Below the pieces are notes generated by a model. That model had not been told where the DNA came from, did no database searches, and saw only the letters and a program-made list of their open reading frames with translations. Shown here piece after piece: positions 49,520 through 57,813 of a stretch of 58,377 nucleotides of DNA. The first letter of the stretch is position 1, and the number at the start of each line of letters is the position of its first letter. Origin of the DNA: Clostridiales bacterium (GTDB taxonomy: Bacteria; Bacillota; Clostridia; Christensenellales; Pumilibacteraceae). The stretch spans positions 1-58,377 of the forward strand of contig JAFLVG010000012.1 of the NCBI GenBank assembly GCA_022508445.1, given 5' to 3'. The position numbers and the translations under genes are program-made.

Positions 49520-49732
49520 ATGAACACCATTACAAAATTCACAGAGAGATTTAACGAATGCCTAAAATACGGCAATGTTAAACAAACGGAGCTTGCTGTT
49601 GCCGCACATGTTTCAAAGCAATGCATTTCCGACTACAAAGCAGGAAAAAGTGTTCCGAGCATTGAAACACTTTTCCTTATAAGCAAATTTCTCGATGTTT
49701 CGTCCGATTACCTACTCGGACTTTGCGACTGA
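49520..49732 (+). CDS. XRE-family helix-turn-helix regulator
   Basis: 70 residues, essentially one Cro/CI-type HTH: FNECLKYGNVKQTELAVAAHVSKQCISDYKAGKSVPSIETLFLISKFLDVSSDYLLGL. The frame is open further upstream, but the fold starts at the ATG at 49520. A TATAAT ends only 6 bases before this ATG and there is no ribosome site, so a leaderless mRNA is possible. Probably represses itself and the divergent membrane gene. Confidence 0.85.
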   Translation: MNTITKFTERFNECLKYGNVKQTELAVAAHVSKQCISDYKAGKSVPSIETLFLISKFLDVSSDYLLGLCD

Positions 49733-49759
49733 AAAACCCTCTCTTACGAGAGGGTTTTT
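49732..49759. terminator. Bidirectional terminator XRE / hprK
   Basis: Twelve-pair stem AAAAACCCTCTC/GAGAGGGTTTTT with TTAC loop. Confidence 0.9.
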
Positions 49760-49789
49760 ACAAAGTGAGCAATCTTAACCTTCTGATTA

Positions 49790-50836
49790 TTACTTCTTAA
49801 AATTTCCTCTTAACCTATCGTTAAGCTCGTCAGCCGCGCTGAATCCGAGGTCGTTCAAGCGGTGTGTTCTCGCCGCAGCTTCCAATATGACTGCGAGGTT
49901 TCTGCCCGGTTTGACGGGAATAACGTGCAACGGCTTTTTGACGCCGAGTACGGTGTAGAACTCTTCGGGTGCGCCCAAGCGTTGGTACTGCGCTTTGTCG
50001 TCCCACGCTTCCAGCCGCACCACCATGTCGATAGTTTTGACTAATTGTATTGCGCCCGCGCCGTACATGGCTTTTACGTCTATAATACCTATTCCGCGCA
50101 CTTCCATGAAATAGCGGATCATGTCGGGGCTTGTGCCGTCCAGTCTATCACCTATTCGCGTTATTGTGACGGCGTCGTCCGCAACAAGACGGTGTCCGCG
50201 TTCGATGAGCGACAGCGCGGTTTCGCTCTTGCCTATTCCCGACTCACCTATCACGAGAACGCCCACGCCGTAAAGATCCATCAAAACGCCGTGAATAGTC
50301 TGGGACGGGGCGAGAAGCTGGTTCAAGTACAGCGACAAGCTGTTTACAAACATCGTCGTTCTCTGTTTTGACGTCAGAAGAACGCGGTTAAATTTGCGCA
50401 CGGCCGAAATAAGCTCGTCGCACGGCGGCGTAGTCGATGTTATTATAAGGCACGGTATCGGTTGCTTCATGAGCGTTTCGCACGCCGTTTTTCTCGCGTC
50501 GTGCGTCATCTGCTGCAAGTACGCCATTTCCATTTCGCCCATGACTTGAACGCGCTCCGCCGAGAAATGCTTGTAATAACCTGCAAGCTGTAATCCGGGG
50601 CGGCTTATATTAAACGTGCTGAAATGAATACGCTCGTTATCGCCTCTGTAAACGACTTCGAGGTCCATGCGCTTTGCAAACTCGAATACGTCAACGTCGC
50701 ATTCGTTTTCGTCGATTTCGATATCGCCTTTTGCGGAGTATTGCGGCTCGTGATCGATATTCTTGACTTCTTCCGCATGATCCCGTACTACCGTTTGCTC
50801 GGGCGCTTTTGCGCTTTCAGATTTCTTTTTAGGCAT
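49790..50836 (-). CDS. hprK: HPr kinase/phosphorylase
   Basis: Phosphorylates HPr at the regulatory serine, coupling glycolytic state to carbon catabolite control. The ATG at 50836 has GGAG upstream and gives 348 residues. The catalytic C-domain has H182, Walker A GESGIGKSE (197-205) and the family signature MEVRGIGIIDV near 250. About 45 charged N-terminal residues are extra compared with the usual ~310. Last gene of the dtd-queH-uvrC/HAD-hprK run; starts inside the uvrC/HAD stop region (8-base overlap). Confidence 0.95.
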   Translation of the reverse strand: MPKKKSESAKAPEQTVVRDHAEEVKNIDHEPQYSAKGDIEIDENECDVDVFEFAKRMDLEVVYRGDNERIHFSTFNISRPGLQLAGYYKHFSAERVQVMGEMEMAYLQQMTHDARKTACETLMKQPIPCLIITSTTPPCDELISAVRKFNRVLLTSKQRTTMFVNSLSLYLNQLLAPSQTIHGVLMDLYGVGVLVIGESGIGKSETALSLIERGHRLVADDAVTITRIGDRLDGTSPDMIRYFMEVRGIGIIDVKAMYGAGAIQLVKTIDMVVRLEAWDDKAQYQRLGAPEEFYTVLGVKKPLHVIPVKPGRNLAVILEAAARTHRLNDLGFSAADELNDRLRGNFKK

Positions 50837-53522
50837 GGCTATCTCCTTTACCTTCACCGCCGAAGCAGAATTTTTCTATTGTTTTGGCAACGCCGTCGGC
50901 GTTGTTTGTTTCCGCTACATAGTCGGCAAGCCGCTTTACGGGCTCCTGCGCATTGCCCATTGCAACGCCCAATCCTGCCGCTTTAATCATCGGTATATCG
51001 TTAAAACTGTCGCCGAACGCCATGACCTCGGACATCGGTATGCCGTAATGCTCGGCAACGTACTTTAACGCGCTACCCTTGTCCGCGCCCTCGCTTATAC
51101 ATTCTATCATGGCAGGCTCAAAATCGTTACCGTCTGTTTTGAGCCGAGAAAGAAGCGGCGCGGTCGATTGTATAAACCGCATACTCGGAAACTCCGAAGT
51201 AAGAACCGAGATAGTATTTGCGATATTCTTTTCGTCGAGAAGTAGTATCACCTTTACTATCGGCTCATCCGATTTTCGCACATACTCCGATAAATCGCCC
51301 ACAACGTCGGGCGTGATACCCACCGCAGTCGAATATCTTTCGGTTATATAATTTACGCTCTCTATTTTCATGCCCTGCGCGTCGTAAAGCTGCATGACGG
51401 TACAACGCGGCGCAGCAAATCGCAAAAGATCTATGGCAGTCGATTTTTCGATATAACGCGCATGCTCGATTTCGAGAGTTCCGCTGTCCACAATCATGCA
51501 ACCGAGGTGGCAAACCATTTTTACGGGGTGCGAGTCAAGCCCGAGCGCTGACACGGCGCGCGCAACGCCGCTCGGCGCACGTCCTGTCGCTACGGTGAAT
51601 ATGCCGCCCGCGGCGCGGAATTTTTCGACGGCCGCGCGATTGACTTCCGATACTTGGAGCTCGTCGTTTAGCATCGTTCCGTCAAGATCGACGGCTATCA
51701 GCTTGTACCTGAGTCCGCCCGCATTTACTTCCGACGGGTGGTAATATTCGTAAATATTTTTCGCGGCTTTTTTTGTTATGCCGGCTTTTTCGGCAATCTC
51801 GTCCGCGGAAGCCGCTACAATAGATCTTGTATTGAAAACTTCGAGCACCTTTTTGACTGTCGTAGTCCCCACGCCGTCGATACCTTTAAGCTCGCTCTCA
51901 TATCTTCTCGACCGTAGCGATCTGTGATACAGGACGGCAAACCTGTGCGCCTCGTCGCGCACGCGTTGCAAAAGCCGCAGTGCATAATCGTCGCGTTTAA
52001 GCTTTATCGGAACGGGATTGCCGCGAAGATAAAGCTCCTCGTCGCGCTTTGCAAGTCCTACCATGGAAACCCTTACCCCGACGTCGTCCGCCGCTCGCGC
52101 CGCAAATTCCACTTGCTCCAAGCCGCCGTCGATGACGATGAGATCGGGAAGCTCGTTAAATCCGGCGTCGCCGTTTTTGTAATGAATGAGCCTGCGCGTT
52201 AGCGTTTCGTACATCGAGCGAAAATCATCCGCGCCCTCGACCGTGCGAATGCGGTATCTTCTGTATTGCGCCTTATCGGCCTTGCCGTCTATGAACACAA
52301 CGCCGGACGCGACCTTGTCCTCGCCCGAAATATTGGAAATGTCGTAGCACTCGATGCGCCGCGCACTCGGAAGATCGAAAATGCTTTTGAGCCGCTCGCA
52401 CGCGCCGAGCGTCATATCCTCGTCGCGCTTTACGCGGTCGGCGCTCTTGACGAGAAAGTCCGAGCAGTTGCGCGAAGCTGTGTCGAGCAGTTTTTTGCGC
52501 ATGCCCTTTTGCGGAAATGATATAATCGGGCGCTTTGAAAACACAGACATGAAATACTCGACGAGCGAGCTAACGTCGCGCTCGGCTTGCAGGCATATCT
52601 CGTCGGGCAGTTCGTTGGTCATAGAATAGTACTGCGGCAAGAAAGAGGTCATATCGCCGTCGAACATCTGCGGCTCGTTGATGATGTAATTCTTGACGCC
52701 CATCATTTTTCCGCCGCGAACAATACAAACGCTGACCGCGCCGTAAATGCCGTTGTCGGTGTAATAGAACGCGTCGATATTGACAATATTACCAAGCTCG
52801 CCTACGACCTTGCTCTTCAAGTTTTCGAGTACTCGCAGTTGATTCCTGTACGAAATAGCGCGCTCGAAATTCTCTTTTTCGGCGGCCTCCGTCATCTTTT
52901 GCGTTATAACGCCCGAAATATCGTCACCACCGCCCGAAAGGAAGGACATCGCGCCGTTTATCGCCTTTTGATATTCGGCTTTGTCGCACCTGTCACAGCA
53001 CGGCGCAAGACATAAATCGATGTCGTAATTGAGACAAGGCCGCGTGCGTTTTGCGAGCTTGCCTGAGCATGTGCGCAGACGGTAGACCGACTGCAAAATA
53101 GATATTACGTCGCGCACAGACACGCCGATAAACGGTCCGAAATACCTCGCGCCGTCACGCTTGACTCGCCTCGTCACCTCGATTGTCGGGAACTCCGCAC
53201 GCGTGTCTATTCGAATGTACGGACTGGTTTTATCGTCTTTGAGCAGGATGTTGTAGTGCGGCTTGTACTTCTTGATCAGATTGTTTTCGAGCGCGAGCGC
53301 GTCCTTTTCGGTACGCGTTATTATATAGTCGAAATCGGCGATGTTGTCTACCATCGCTTGGACCTTGACAGGCTTTTCGGTGTTGCGGAAATATTGCCGC
53401 ACCCTGTTTTTGAGTACGACAGCCTTGCCGACGTAAATCACCTGCCCGTTAACGTCGCGCATGATATAAACCCCCGGGGTGTCGGGAAGGTCTTTGAGCT
53501 TTTCGGCTATGTTATCTCTCAT
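50829..53522 (-). CDS. uvrC: UvrC excinuclease subunit fused to a Cof-type HAD hydrolase
   Basis: One uninterrupted 897-codon frame. Residues 1-600 are a full UvrC: GIY-YIG nuclease (PGVYIM...YVGKA, 16-45), UVR motif (about 204-236), RNase H-like C-nuclease (CYDISNISGEDKVASGVVF, DLIVIDGGLEQV) and the tandem helix-hairpin-helix (546-592). From 605 a complete HAD-IIB/Cof phosphatase follows: DLDGT (612-616), ATGRAPSG with T646, K815, and GDSFNDIPM (837-845). UvrC makes both incisions in nucleotide excision repair; Cof proteins dephosphorylate sugar phosphates or similar. The linker is only about 12 residues. Confidence 0.93.
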   Translation of the reverse strand: MRDNIAEKLKDLPDTPGVYIMRDVNGQVIYVGKAVVLKNRVRQYFRNTEKPVKVQAMVDNIADFDYIITRTEKDALALENNLIKKYKPHYNILLKDDKTSPYIRIDTRAEFPTIEVTRRVKRDGARYFGPFIGVSVRDVISILQSVYRLRTCSGKLAKRTRPCLNYDIDLCLAPCCDRCDKAEYQKAINGAMSFLSGGGDDISGVITQKMTEAAEKENFERAISYRNQLRVLENLKSKVVGELGNIVNIDAFYYTDNGIYGAVSVCIVRGGKMMGVKNYIINEPQMFDGDMTSFLPQYYSMTNELPDEICLQAERDVSSLVEYFMSVFSKRPIISFPQKGMRKKLLDTASRNCSDFLVKSADRVKRDEDMTLGACERLKSIFDLPSARRIECYDISNISGEDKVASGVVFIDGKADKAQYRRYRIRTVEGADDFRSMYETLTRRLIHYKNGDAGFNELPDLIVIDGGLEQVEFAARAADDVGVRVSMVGLAKRDEELYLRGNPVPIKLKRDDYALRLLQRVRDEAHRFAVLYHRSLRSRRYESELKGIDGVGTTTVKKVLEVFNTRSIVAASADEIAEKAGITKKAAKNIYEYYHPSEVNAGGLRYKLIAVDLDGTMLNDELQVSEVNRAAVEKFRAAGGIFTVATGRAPSGVARAVSALGLDSHPVKMVCHLGCMIVDSGTLEIEHARYIEKSTAIDLLRFAAPRCTVMQLYDAQGMKIESVNYITERYSTAVGITPDVVGDLSEYVRKSDEPIVKVILLLDEKNIANTISVLTSEFPSMRFIQSTAPLLSRLKTDGNDFEPAMIECISEGADKGSALKYVAEHYGIPMSEVMAFGDSFNDIPMIKAAGLGVAMGNAQEPVKRLADYVAETNNADGVAKTIEKFCFGGEGKGDSHA

Positions 53523-54087
53523 TTACGCTGTCGTCCCCAACGCCGCGCGAATATTCGCATCCGCAGAAATTTTGCCTGTAAATATCGAGCTCTCGGGCGA
53601 GCCTGCACGACAATAGAAATCCGTCGCGCTTTTTGAAATCGCGCGGCAAAAACGGTGCGCCGTCCGTTATTTTCTCTGCGAGCGAAAATATGAGCTTGCT
53701 GTTTTTGTGCGGACTTACCGTGAGCGTCGTCGTGTACGCGTCGAAGCCGTTATCAAGAGCGTAACGCGCCGCCACGCGCAAACGGTCGTCCATGCAAAGC
53801 GAACACCGCACTCCCCCCTCGGGCGCCCCTGCATGCTCCGCCGCATAGGATTTAAAAGCAGAATAATCGTGCGGAAGAGCAATGAGCGGCAGAGCGTAAT
53901 GCTCGGCAACCGAAGTAAGCGCGTCTAACCGCCGCTCGAACTCGCCGTCTATTATGCACGGGTTATAAAAAAACAGCGTGATAATAGCCCCGTCCGAAAG
54001 AAGCGGCTCGATAGCGCCCAAGCTGCACGGTCCACAACAAGCGTGAAGCAAAATATTCTTGCCTTTGATATCGCCCTCGAAAAACAT
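53512..54087 (-). CDS. queH: Epoxyqueuosine reductase QueH
   Basis: Non-orthologous replacement of QueG that reduces epoxyqueuosine to queuosine, the final step. 191 residues with the family cysteine pairs: HACCGPCS (C17, C18, C21), VRCSLCMDDRL, and CGCEYSRG near the C-terminus, plus TTTLTVSPHKNSKLI. These bind a [4Fe-4S] cluster and metal in characterised QueH. One base after dtd; its end overlaps uvrC by 11 bases. Completes the pathway with queA and tgt at 1475-3950. Confidence 0.93.
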   Translation of the reverse strand: MFFEGDIKGKNILLHACCGPCSLGAIEPLLSDGAIITLFFYNPCIIDGEFERRLDALTSVAEHYALPLIALPHDYSAFKSYAAEHAGAPEGGVRCSLCMDDRLRVAARYALDNGFDAYTTTLTVSPHKNSKLIFSLAEKITDGAPFLPRDFKKRDGFLLSCRLARELDIYRQNFCGCEYSRGVGDDSVNER

Positions 54088-54088
54088 G

Positions 54089-54535
54089 TCAATAAATAAT
54101 GGTCACCGGTCCGATATTTGTCTGTTCTATAACCATGTCGGCTCCGAAAATACCGCGAGCGACATTTCCTTCGGTATCGCGCATGCAGTCCTCTACAACG
54201 TCGGCGCAATAATCGAACAGCACACTCGCGGCAAGCGGCGGCCGCATCGCGTTAGTGAAGCTCGGACGGTTGCCGTGCGAAATGTCCGCACACAGCGTGA
54301 AGTTGGAAACGATAAGAATATCGCCTCCGACGTCGCGCACGGAAAGATTCATTTTGCCGGCGTCGTCCGAAAAAATGCGCATATTGGTCAGCTTTTGCGC
54401 AAACGCGACAGCATTGCTCTCGGCGTCCGCCTGCTCTATACCGAGATAAACGACAAGCCCGAAACCGATCGAGCAAACCTCCTCGCCGCCTACGGACAGC
54501 CGCGCATTTTCCACACGTTGAATAACCGCTTTCAT
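54089..54535 (-). CDS. dtd: D-aminoacyl-tRNA deacylase
   Basis: Removes D-amino acids (and glycine) wrongly attached to tRNA. 148 residues: MKAVIQRVENARLSV, the SNFTLCAD active-site loop (family S-Q-F-T-L), GNRPSFTNAMRPPLA, and the cross-subunit Gly-cisPro motif in TNIGPVTI. First gene of the operon. No ribosome site; the ATG sits 6 bases after the -10, so the mRNA is probably leaderless. Confidence 0.95.
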   Translation of the reverse strand: MKAVIQRVENARLSVGGEEVCSIGFGLVVYLGIEQADAESNAVAFAQKLTNMRIFSDDAGKMNLSVRDVGGDILIVSNFTLCADISHGNRPSFTNAMRPPLAASVLFDYCADVVEDCMRDTEGNVARGIFGADMVIEQTNIGPVTIIY

Positions 54536-54541
54536 GCCGTC

Positions 54542-54570
54542 ATTTTAACATATATTTCAAACAATTTCAA
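54542..54570 (-). promoter_or_regulatory. Promoter of dtd-queH-uvrC/HAD-hprK operon
   Basis: TTGAAA, 17-base spacer, TAAAAT with TG two bases upstream; divergent from the tRNA-Val promoter. Confidence 0.75.
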
Positions 54571-54578
54571 GTAAACGC

Positions 54579-54607
54579 TTGACAAAAACCGCAAAATATA
54601 CTAAACT
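54579..54607 (+). promoter_or_regulatory. tRNA-Val promoter
   Basis: TTGACA, 17-base spacer, TAAACT, about 20 bases before the tRNA. Confidence 0.8.
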
Positions 54608-54626
54608 TATAAAGCTAACGAGTTAT

Positions 54627-54702
54627 GGGCAATTAACTCAGCTGGGAGAGTGTCTTCTTGACGTGGAGAAAGTCGGGGGTTCGAGTCCCTCATTGCCCAC
54701 CA
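54627..54702 (+). tRNA. tRNA-Val (GAC)
   Basis: Complete cloverleaf: acceptor GGGCAAT/ATTGCCC, D arm ACTC/GAGT, anticodon stem TCTTC/GGAGA with loop TTGACGT (anticodon GAC), T arm GGGGG-TTCGAGT-CCCTC, discriminator A and encoded CCA. Base 37 is G rather than the usual A. Confidence 0.95.
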
Positions 54703-54703
54703 T

Positions 54704-54740
54704 GTAAAACCCGAAACGAACTATTCGTTTCGGGTTTTAC
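54704..54740 (+). terminator. tRNA-Val terminator
   Basis: Seventeen-pair perfect stem (704-720 with 724-740), three-base loop, T run inside the 3' arm. Confidence 0.85.
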
Positions 54741-54793
54741 AATGAAGCGCCGCTGTCGCGGCATGAATAATGAAGGTGACGCTTCGCTTCATT
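54741..54793. repeat. Palindromic repeat-like element
   Basis: Nine-base ends AATGAAGCG/CGCTTCATT enclose two smaller hairpins (around CCGCTGTCGCGG and AATGAAG/CTTCATT). A further ATGAA/TTCAT-rich stretch continues to about 54830. Resembles a non-autonomous intergenic repeat. Confidence 0.5.
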
Positions 54794-54936
54794 TTTCATT
54801 AGGCACGAAGTGCATACTTCATTCATATTATATGACATCGTTTAGTGACGAATTTGTTATACCCGTGTACCCACTATAGAACTAAATGTGAAAATTGATT
54901 TTGAATTACTATAATATTAAAATATGTTCATATTGC

Positions 54937-55569
54937 TTAAATTTTAAGTTCTTTAATTATTATCGCTCGCTTTTCTTCATATTCGCTTTCTGTTAATATA
55001 CCTTGAGTTTTCAAATCGTCTAACACTTCAATTCTCTTTCTTATTACATCAATTTTTTCATCTTGAGTTACTTGTTGTGTTTGTTCAGATACTGTCGCTA
55101 AATTTTTATGTTTCAAAAATAAGTGTATTACAAATACACCGATTATGGCAAGAGCGAACAAAACCATTGTAACGATGAAGAAATAATATCCGTATTGATA
55201 TATATATACATTATTAGTATTAGTATTATTATCTATAGCTTTTGATAAATCTAATAATACGAAAATACAATTAGCTATATATGTAGAACTCAACCCTAAG
55301 AAAAAAAGTTTGCTGTTTTTAAAACTCGTAAAAAGGAATATTATTGCTGTAATTGGCAAAAGCAAACTTATAGAGTTGACTATATAATATGAAATATAGA
55401 ACGAAGCATTACTGGTGTAAAAATAAATTACTTTCGTTTCTACAGTATTATCATACGAACTAGTATAGACGCTCTTGTAAATTGGCATAAAATAGCTTAT
55501 TAAGTGCATAATGGCTAAACCTAAAACAATCCAATTAAAAATCTTTTCTATTTTCTTAAATATCTGCAT
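54937..55569 (-). CDS. Four-helix membrane protein with SHOCT domain
   Basis: 210 residues from the ATG at 55569, which has GAAGGAGA 5 bases upstream. Four hydrophobic helices (about 11-32, 55-82, 88-108, 120-150) are followed by a C-terminal SHOCT motif (IEVLDDLKTQGILTESEYEEKRAIIIKEL), a short helical hairpin found at the end of many secreted or membrane proteins. Strongly AT-rich and bracketed by two copies of the tRNA-Val tail, so probably acquired. Function unknown. Confidence 0.75.
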   Translation of the reverse strand: MQIFKKIEKIFNWIVLGLAIMHLISYFMPIYKSVYTSSYDNTVETKVIYFYTSNASFYISYYIVNSISLLLPITAIIFLFTSFKNSKLFFLGLSSTYIANCIFVLLDLSKAIDNNTNTNNVYIYQYGYYFFIVTMVLFALAIIGVFVIHLFLKHKNLATVSEQTQQVTQDEKIDVIRKRIEVLDDLKTQGILTESEYEEKRAIIIKELKI

Positions 55570-55609
55570 TATTGTCTCCTTCTTGACTTTCAACCACTAG
55601 TATATACTT

Positions 55610-55638
55610 ATTTTATCAAAACTTTAATTTGTTGTCAA
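55610..55638 (-). promoter_or_regulatory. Promoter of SHOCT gene
   Basis: TTGACA, 17-base spacer, TAAAAT on the minus strand. Confidence 0.75.
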
Positions 55639-55709
55639 TGATATTTTACAACCGACTTGATATTTATTGAATTAAAGGTTCTGGACCATTAATTTGTAAA
55701 GTTTGCGGT

Positions 55710-55807
55710 GGCCAATCTTATAAAATCCTTTTAGTTTGACAATTCTTCACTCACGCAAGGCGTAAAGGTCGATCGCGAATCACGTAGGTATTCCCTCATT
55801 GCCAACC
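55710..55807 (+). pseudogene. Decayed tRNA-Val copy or att-like tail repeat
   Basis: The end TCCCTCATTGCCaACCA matches the tRNA-Val tail (54686-54702) at 16 of 17 bases. Upstream, GCGTAAAGGTCG and CTTCACTCACGC resemble the variable region and anticodon arm of a tRNA, and GGCCAAT (55710-55716) could be an altered acceptor strand. No functional cloverleaf forms. Either an old tRNA pseudogene or the far repeat of an integration site. Confidence 0.5.
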
Positions 55808-55845
55808 AAAAATCGGCATATGCGTAAAGCAGATGCCGATTTTTA
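55808..55845. terminator. Terminator after the decayed tRNA / HAAS gene
   Basis: Twelve-pair stem AAAAATCGGCAT/ATGCCGATTTTT, usable in both directions; it lies 30 bases past the stop of the minus-strand HAAS/DUF4097 gene. Confidence 0.8.
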
Positions 55846-55874
55846 CTTACACAGCAATTATAATTTGAATTATA

Positions 55875-57446
55875 TCACTCAACAAAAGTCACGTTGATAG
55901 TGCCGTTATTCGTACTAACCCTTAATAATTTGCTTCCATCGTTCTTGTTATTCAGATTGCTCGAACCGTTGCCCGTTTTAGACACTATTTTATAGTCGCT
56001 TTTTCTGCCGGCGATAGTGCCCCTTACAGAGCCATTGTGAGTGATGAGCTCAATCTCGTCACCGACAATTTTTCCTACGTTGACCGCGCCGTTACTTGTT
56101 TTGGCATGAATTTTAGTCGCTATGCATTTTTCGAGCCGAACGGCGCCGTTGTTTGTTTCTCCTGTCAGTGAAGCCGCCGCGACATTCTTCATATTGACCG
56201 CGCCGTTATCGGTTTTAGCGCTTATTATTTCTTGAACACTAACGTTTTCCAGCTCTACCGCGCCGTTATCGGTTGATACGGATAAGCTTTGTGCCCGAAA
56301 ATCCTTAACGCGGACAGCGCCGTTATCGATGGACAGCGTAAGTCCGACAAAATCCATACTTTGTATATTTATTTTTCCGTTTGAGAGTTCCACGCCGACA
56401 TCGAAACCAATCTCTTGCGGCAAATAGAGCGTAGCTTTGTAATAATCATTTGAGCCGAATGCAAAGAACACACCGTGTTTCCAAATCAAACCAATATTTC
56501 CAAACCAAGAATTCGATTTAAGTTCTGCTGTTCCGTTTTCATAAGAATAGCTTTTCGGTTCATCTTCGAAATCCCTATATTCAAGCCTTATTGCGCCGTC
56601 GTCCGAATATTTTATGTCTAAATCCATATTGTCGGAAACCAGACTAAAAGCGTCTGTGGGGGTTTCAAGCTCCACAACCCTGACAACCATGTCATCATAA
56701 CCCGCCAGCTTATTCCAGTTAAAGCCTATCGCGCCGAATGCGCATATAAAAACCGCTATACCTACAACAAAACTTACAATAACCGCACCGCAAAATTTTT
56801 TCTTCTTGAATTTCTTTGTCTGCTTTGGCTCTTTACGACACAATCGCCTAACTACATTAGCATAAATTTTGCCGATAACCGGAATAAAGACAAACAACAA
56901 AACGCCAATCGCAATATACGCTATCCCGAAACCGAGCTGTGCAAACGCCGTAGCTGTGTGCTCGCCCAAAATCGCAAATGCCGATATGAAAGAAAAACCG
57001 CCTGAAACGACAATAGAAAACGCCGCAACGGAAATGGAAAACAAAAATATCGCCCCGACAAACGCAACCACAATACAAGCTATCGCAAGAATAATTTTAA
57101 CGACTGCCGAAGAATCACTTTTCTGCGCCGGCGACTGCTCACCTATTTGTTTATCCGCCGATTTTTCTTTGTGCGTTTTCTGCGCATCAAACGACTCGTT
57201 TTCATTAATCGTCATATGGTCGTCGACGGTTTTTGAATAACCGATATCGGATGCTTTCACTTCGCGCATGAAGTTCTGCGCAACAAGTTCAGGTGGCTCT
57301 AAATTATCAATGAACGCTTCTCCTCCGCCATTTTCGAGTCCGTCTTCAATAAGATCCCGATAGTACTCAATAAGCCCTTCCGCCTCTTTGCTGTCCGCAT
57401 CGTTGAGCGCCGCTCTCAACCGAGATAAATATTCAGATTTTAGCAT
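55875..57446 (-). CDS. HAAS (DUF1700) and DUF4097 membrane protein
   Basis: 523 residues. The N-terminal HAAS helices (MLKSEYLSRLRAALN, EYYRDLIEDGLENG) are followed by three or so membrane segments (about 113-190 and 222-245), then a C-terminal DUF4097 right-handed beta-solenoid made of short repeats with recurring DNGAV, TNNGAVR and TNNGTI motifs (about 330-520). Such proteins pair with PadR regulators and are thought to sense the envelope. GGAGGG precedes the ATG, overlapping the PadR gene by 7 bases. Confidence 0.88.
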   Translation of the reverse strand: MLKSEYLSRLRAALNDADSKEAEGLIEYYRDLIEDGLENGGGEAFIDNLEPPELVAQNFMREVKASDIGYSKTVDDHMTINENESFDAQKTHKEKSADKQIGEQSPAQKSDSSAVVKIILAIACIVVAFVGAIFLFSISVAAFSIVVSGGFSFISAFAILGEHTATAFAQLGFGIAYIAIGVLLFVFIPVIGKIYANVVRRLCRKEPKQTKKFKKKKFCGAVIVSFVVGIAVFICAFGAIGFNWNKLAGYDDMVVRVVELETPTDAFSLVSDNMDLDIKYSDDGAIRLEYRDFEDEPKSYSYENGTAELKSNSWFGNIGLIWKHGVFFAFGSNDYYKATLYLPQEIGFDVGVELSNGKINIQSMDFVGLTLSIDNGAVRVKDFRAQSLSVSTDNGAVELENVSVQEIISAKTDNGAVNMKNVAAASLTGETNNGAVRLEKCIATKIHAKTSNGAVNVGKIVGDEIELITHNGSVRGTIAGRKSDYKIVSKTGNGSSNLNNKNDGSKLLRVSTNNGTINVTFVE

Positions 57447-57757
57447 TTTTTACCCTCCCCGTGCACAAAGGCATTGATTCTCTGCATTTCTTTCCACTCC
57501 TCGTCAAACTCTTTAAGGCGTTTCCTACCCTCGGGAGTAATTCGGTAATATCTTCGCAACCGTCCGTTATGCTCGCGCGAATATGTGACAAGCTGCCCAA
57601 GCCCCTCCAATCGTTTGAGTATCGGATACAGCGTTGACTCCGAAACATCAATTATCGTGGAAATTTTGCTGATAAGCTCGTATCCGTACGAATCACCTCT
57701 TACAAGAAGCGCAAGAACGCAAACGTCCAACAATCCTTTTTTCATCTGCGAATCCAT
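57440..57757 (-). CDS. PadR-family transcriptional regulator
   Basis: 105 residues from the ATG at 57757 (AGGAG 8 bases upstream). Winged-helix pattern: KKGLLDVCVLALLVRGDSYGYELISKIS, VSESTLYPILKRLEGLGQLV, RRYYRITPEGRKRLKEF. Usually represses its own operon, here the HAAS/DUF4097 gene directly downstream. Confidence 0.93.
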   Translation of the reverse strand: MDSQMKKGLLDVCVLALLVRGDSYGYELISKISTIIDVSESTLYPILKRLEGLGQLVTYSREHNGRLRRYYRITPEGRKRLKEFDEEWKEMQRINAFVHGEGKKC

Positions 57758-57780
57758 GGCTAACACTCCTATTGCATAAT

Positions 57781-57813
57781 ATTATACATTACATAGTATT
57801 GCTTGTCAAGCAA
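57781..57813 (-). promoter_or_regulatory. PadR operon promoter with operators
   Basis: Consensus TTGACA, 17-base spacer, TATAAT. The perfect palindrome TTGCTT-GTC-AAGCAA (57799-57813) covers the -35, and ATAC...GTAT ends frame the spacer; both suit PadR autorepression. Confidence 0.8.

Noticed and set aside
54741-54830. CRISPR-like or toxin-antitoxin locus in the tRNA-Val flank
   Set aside because: The repeats are one irregular palindrome with no spaced units and no coding frame.
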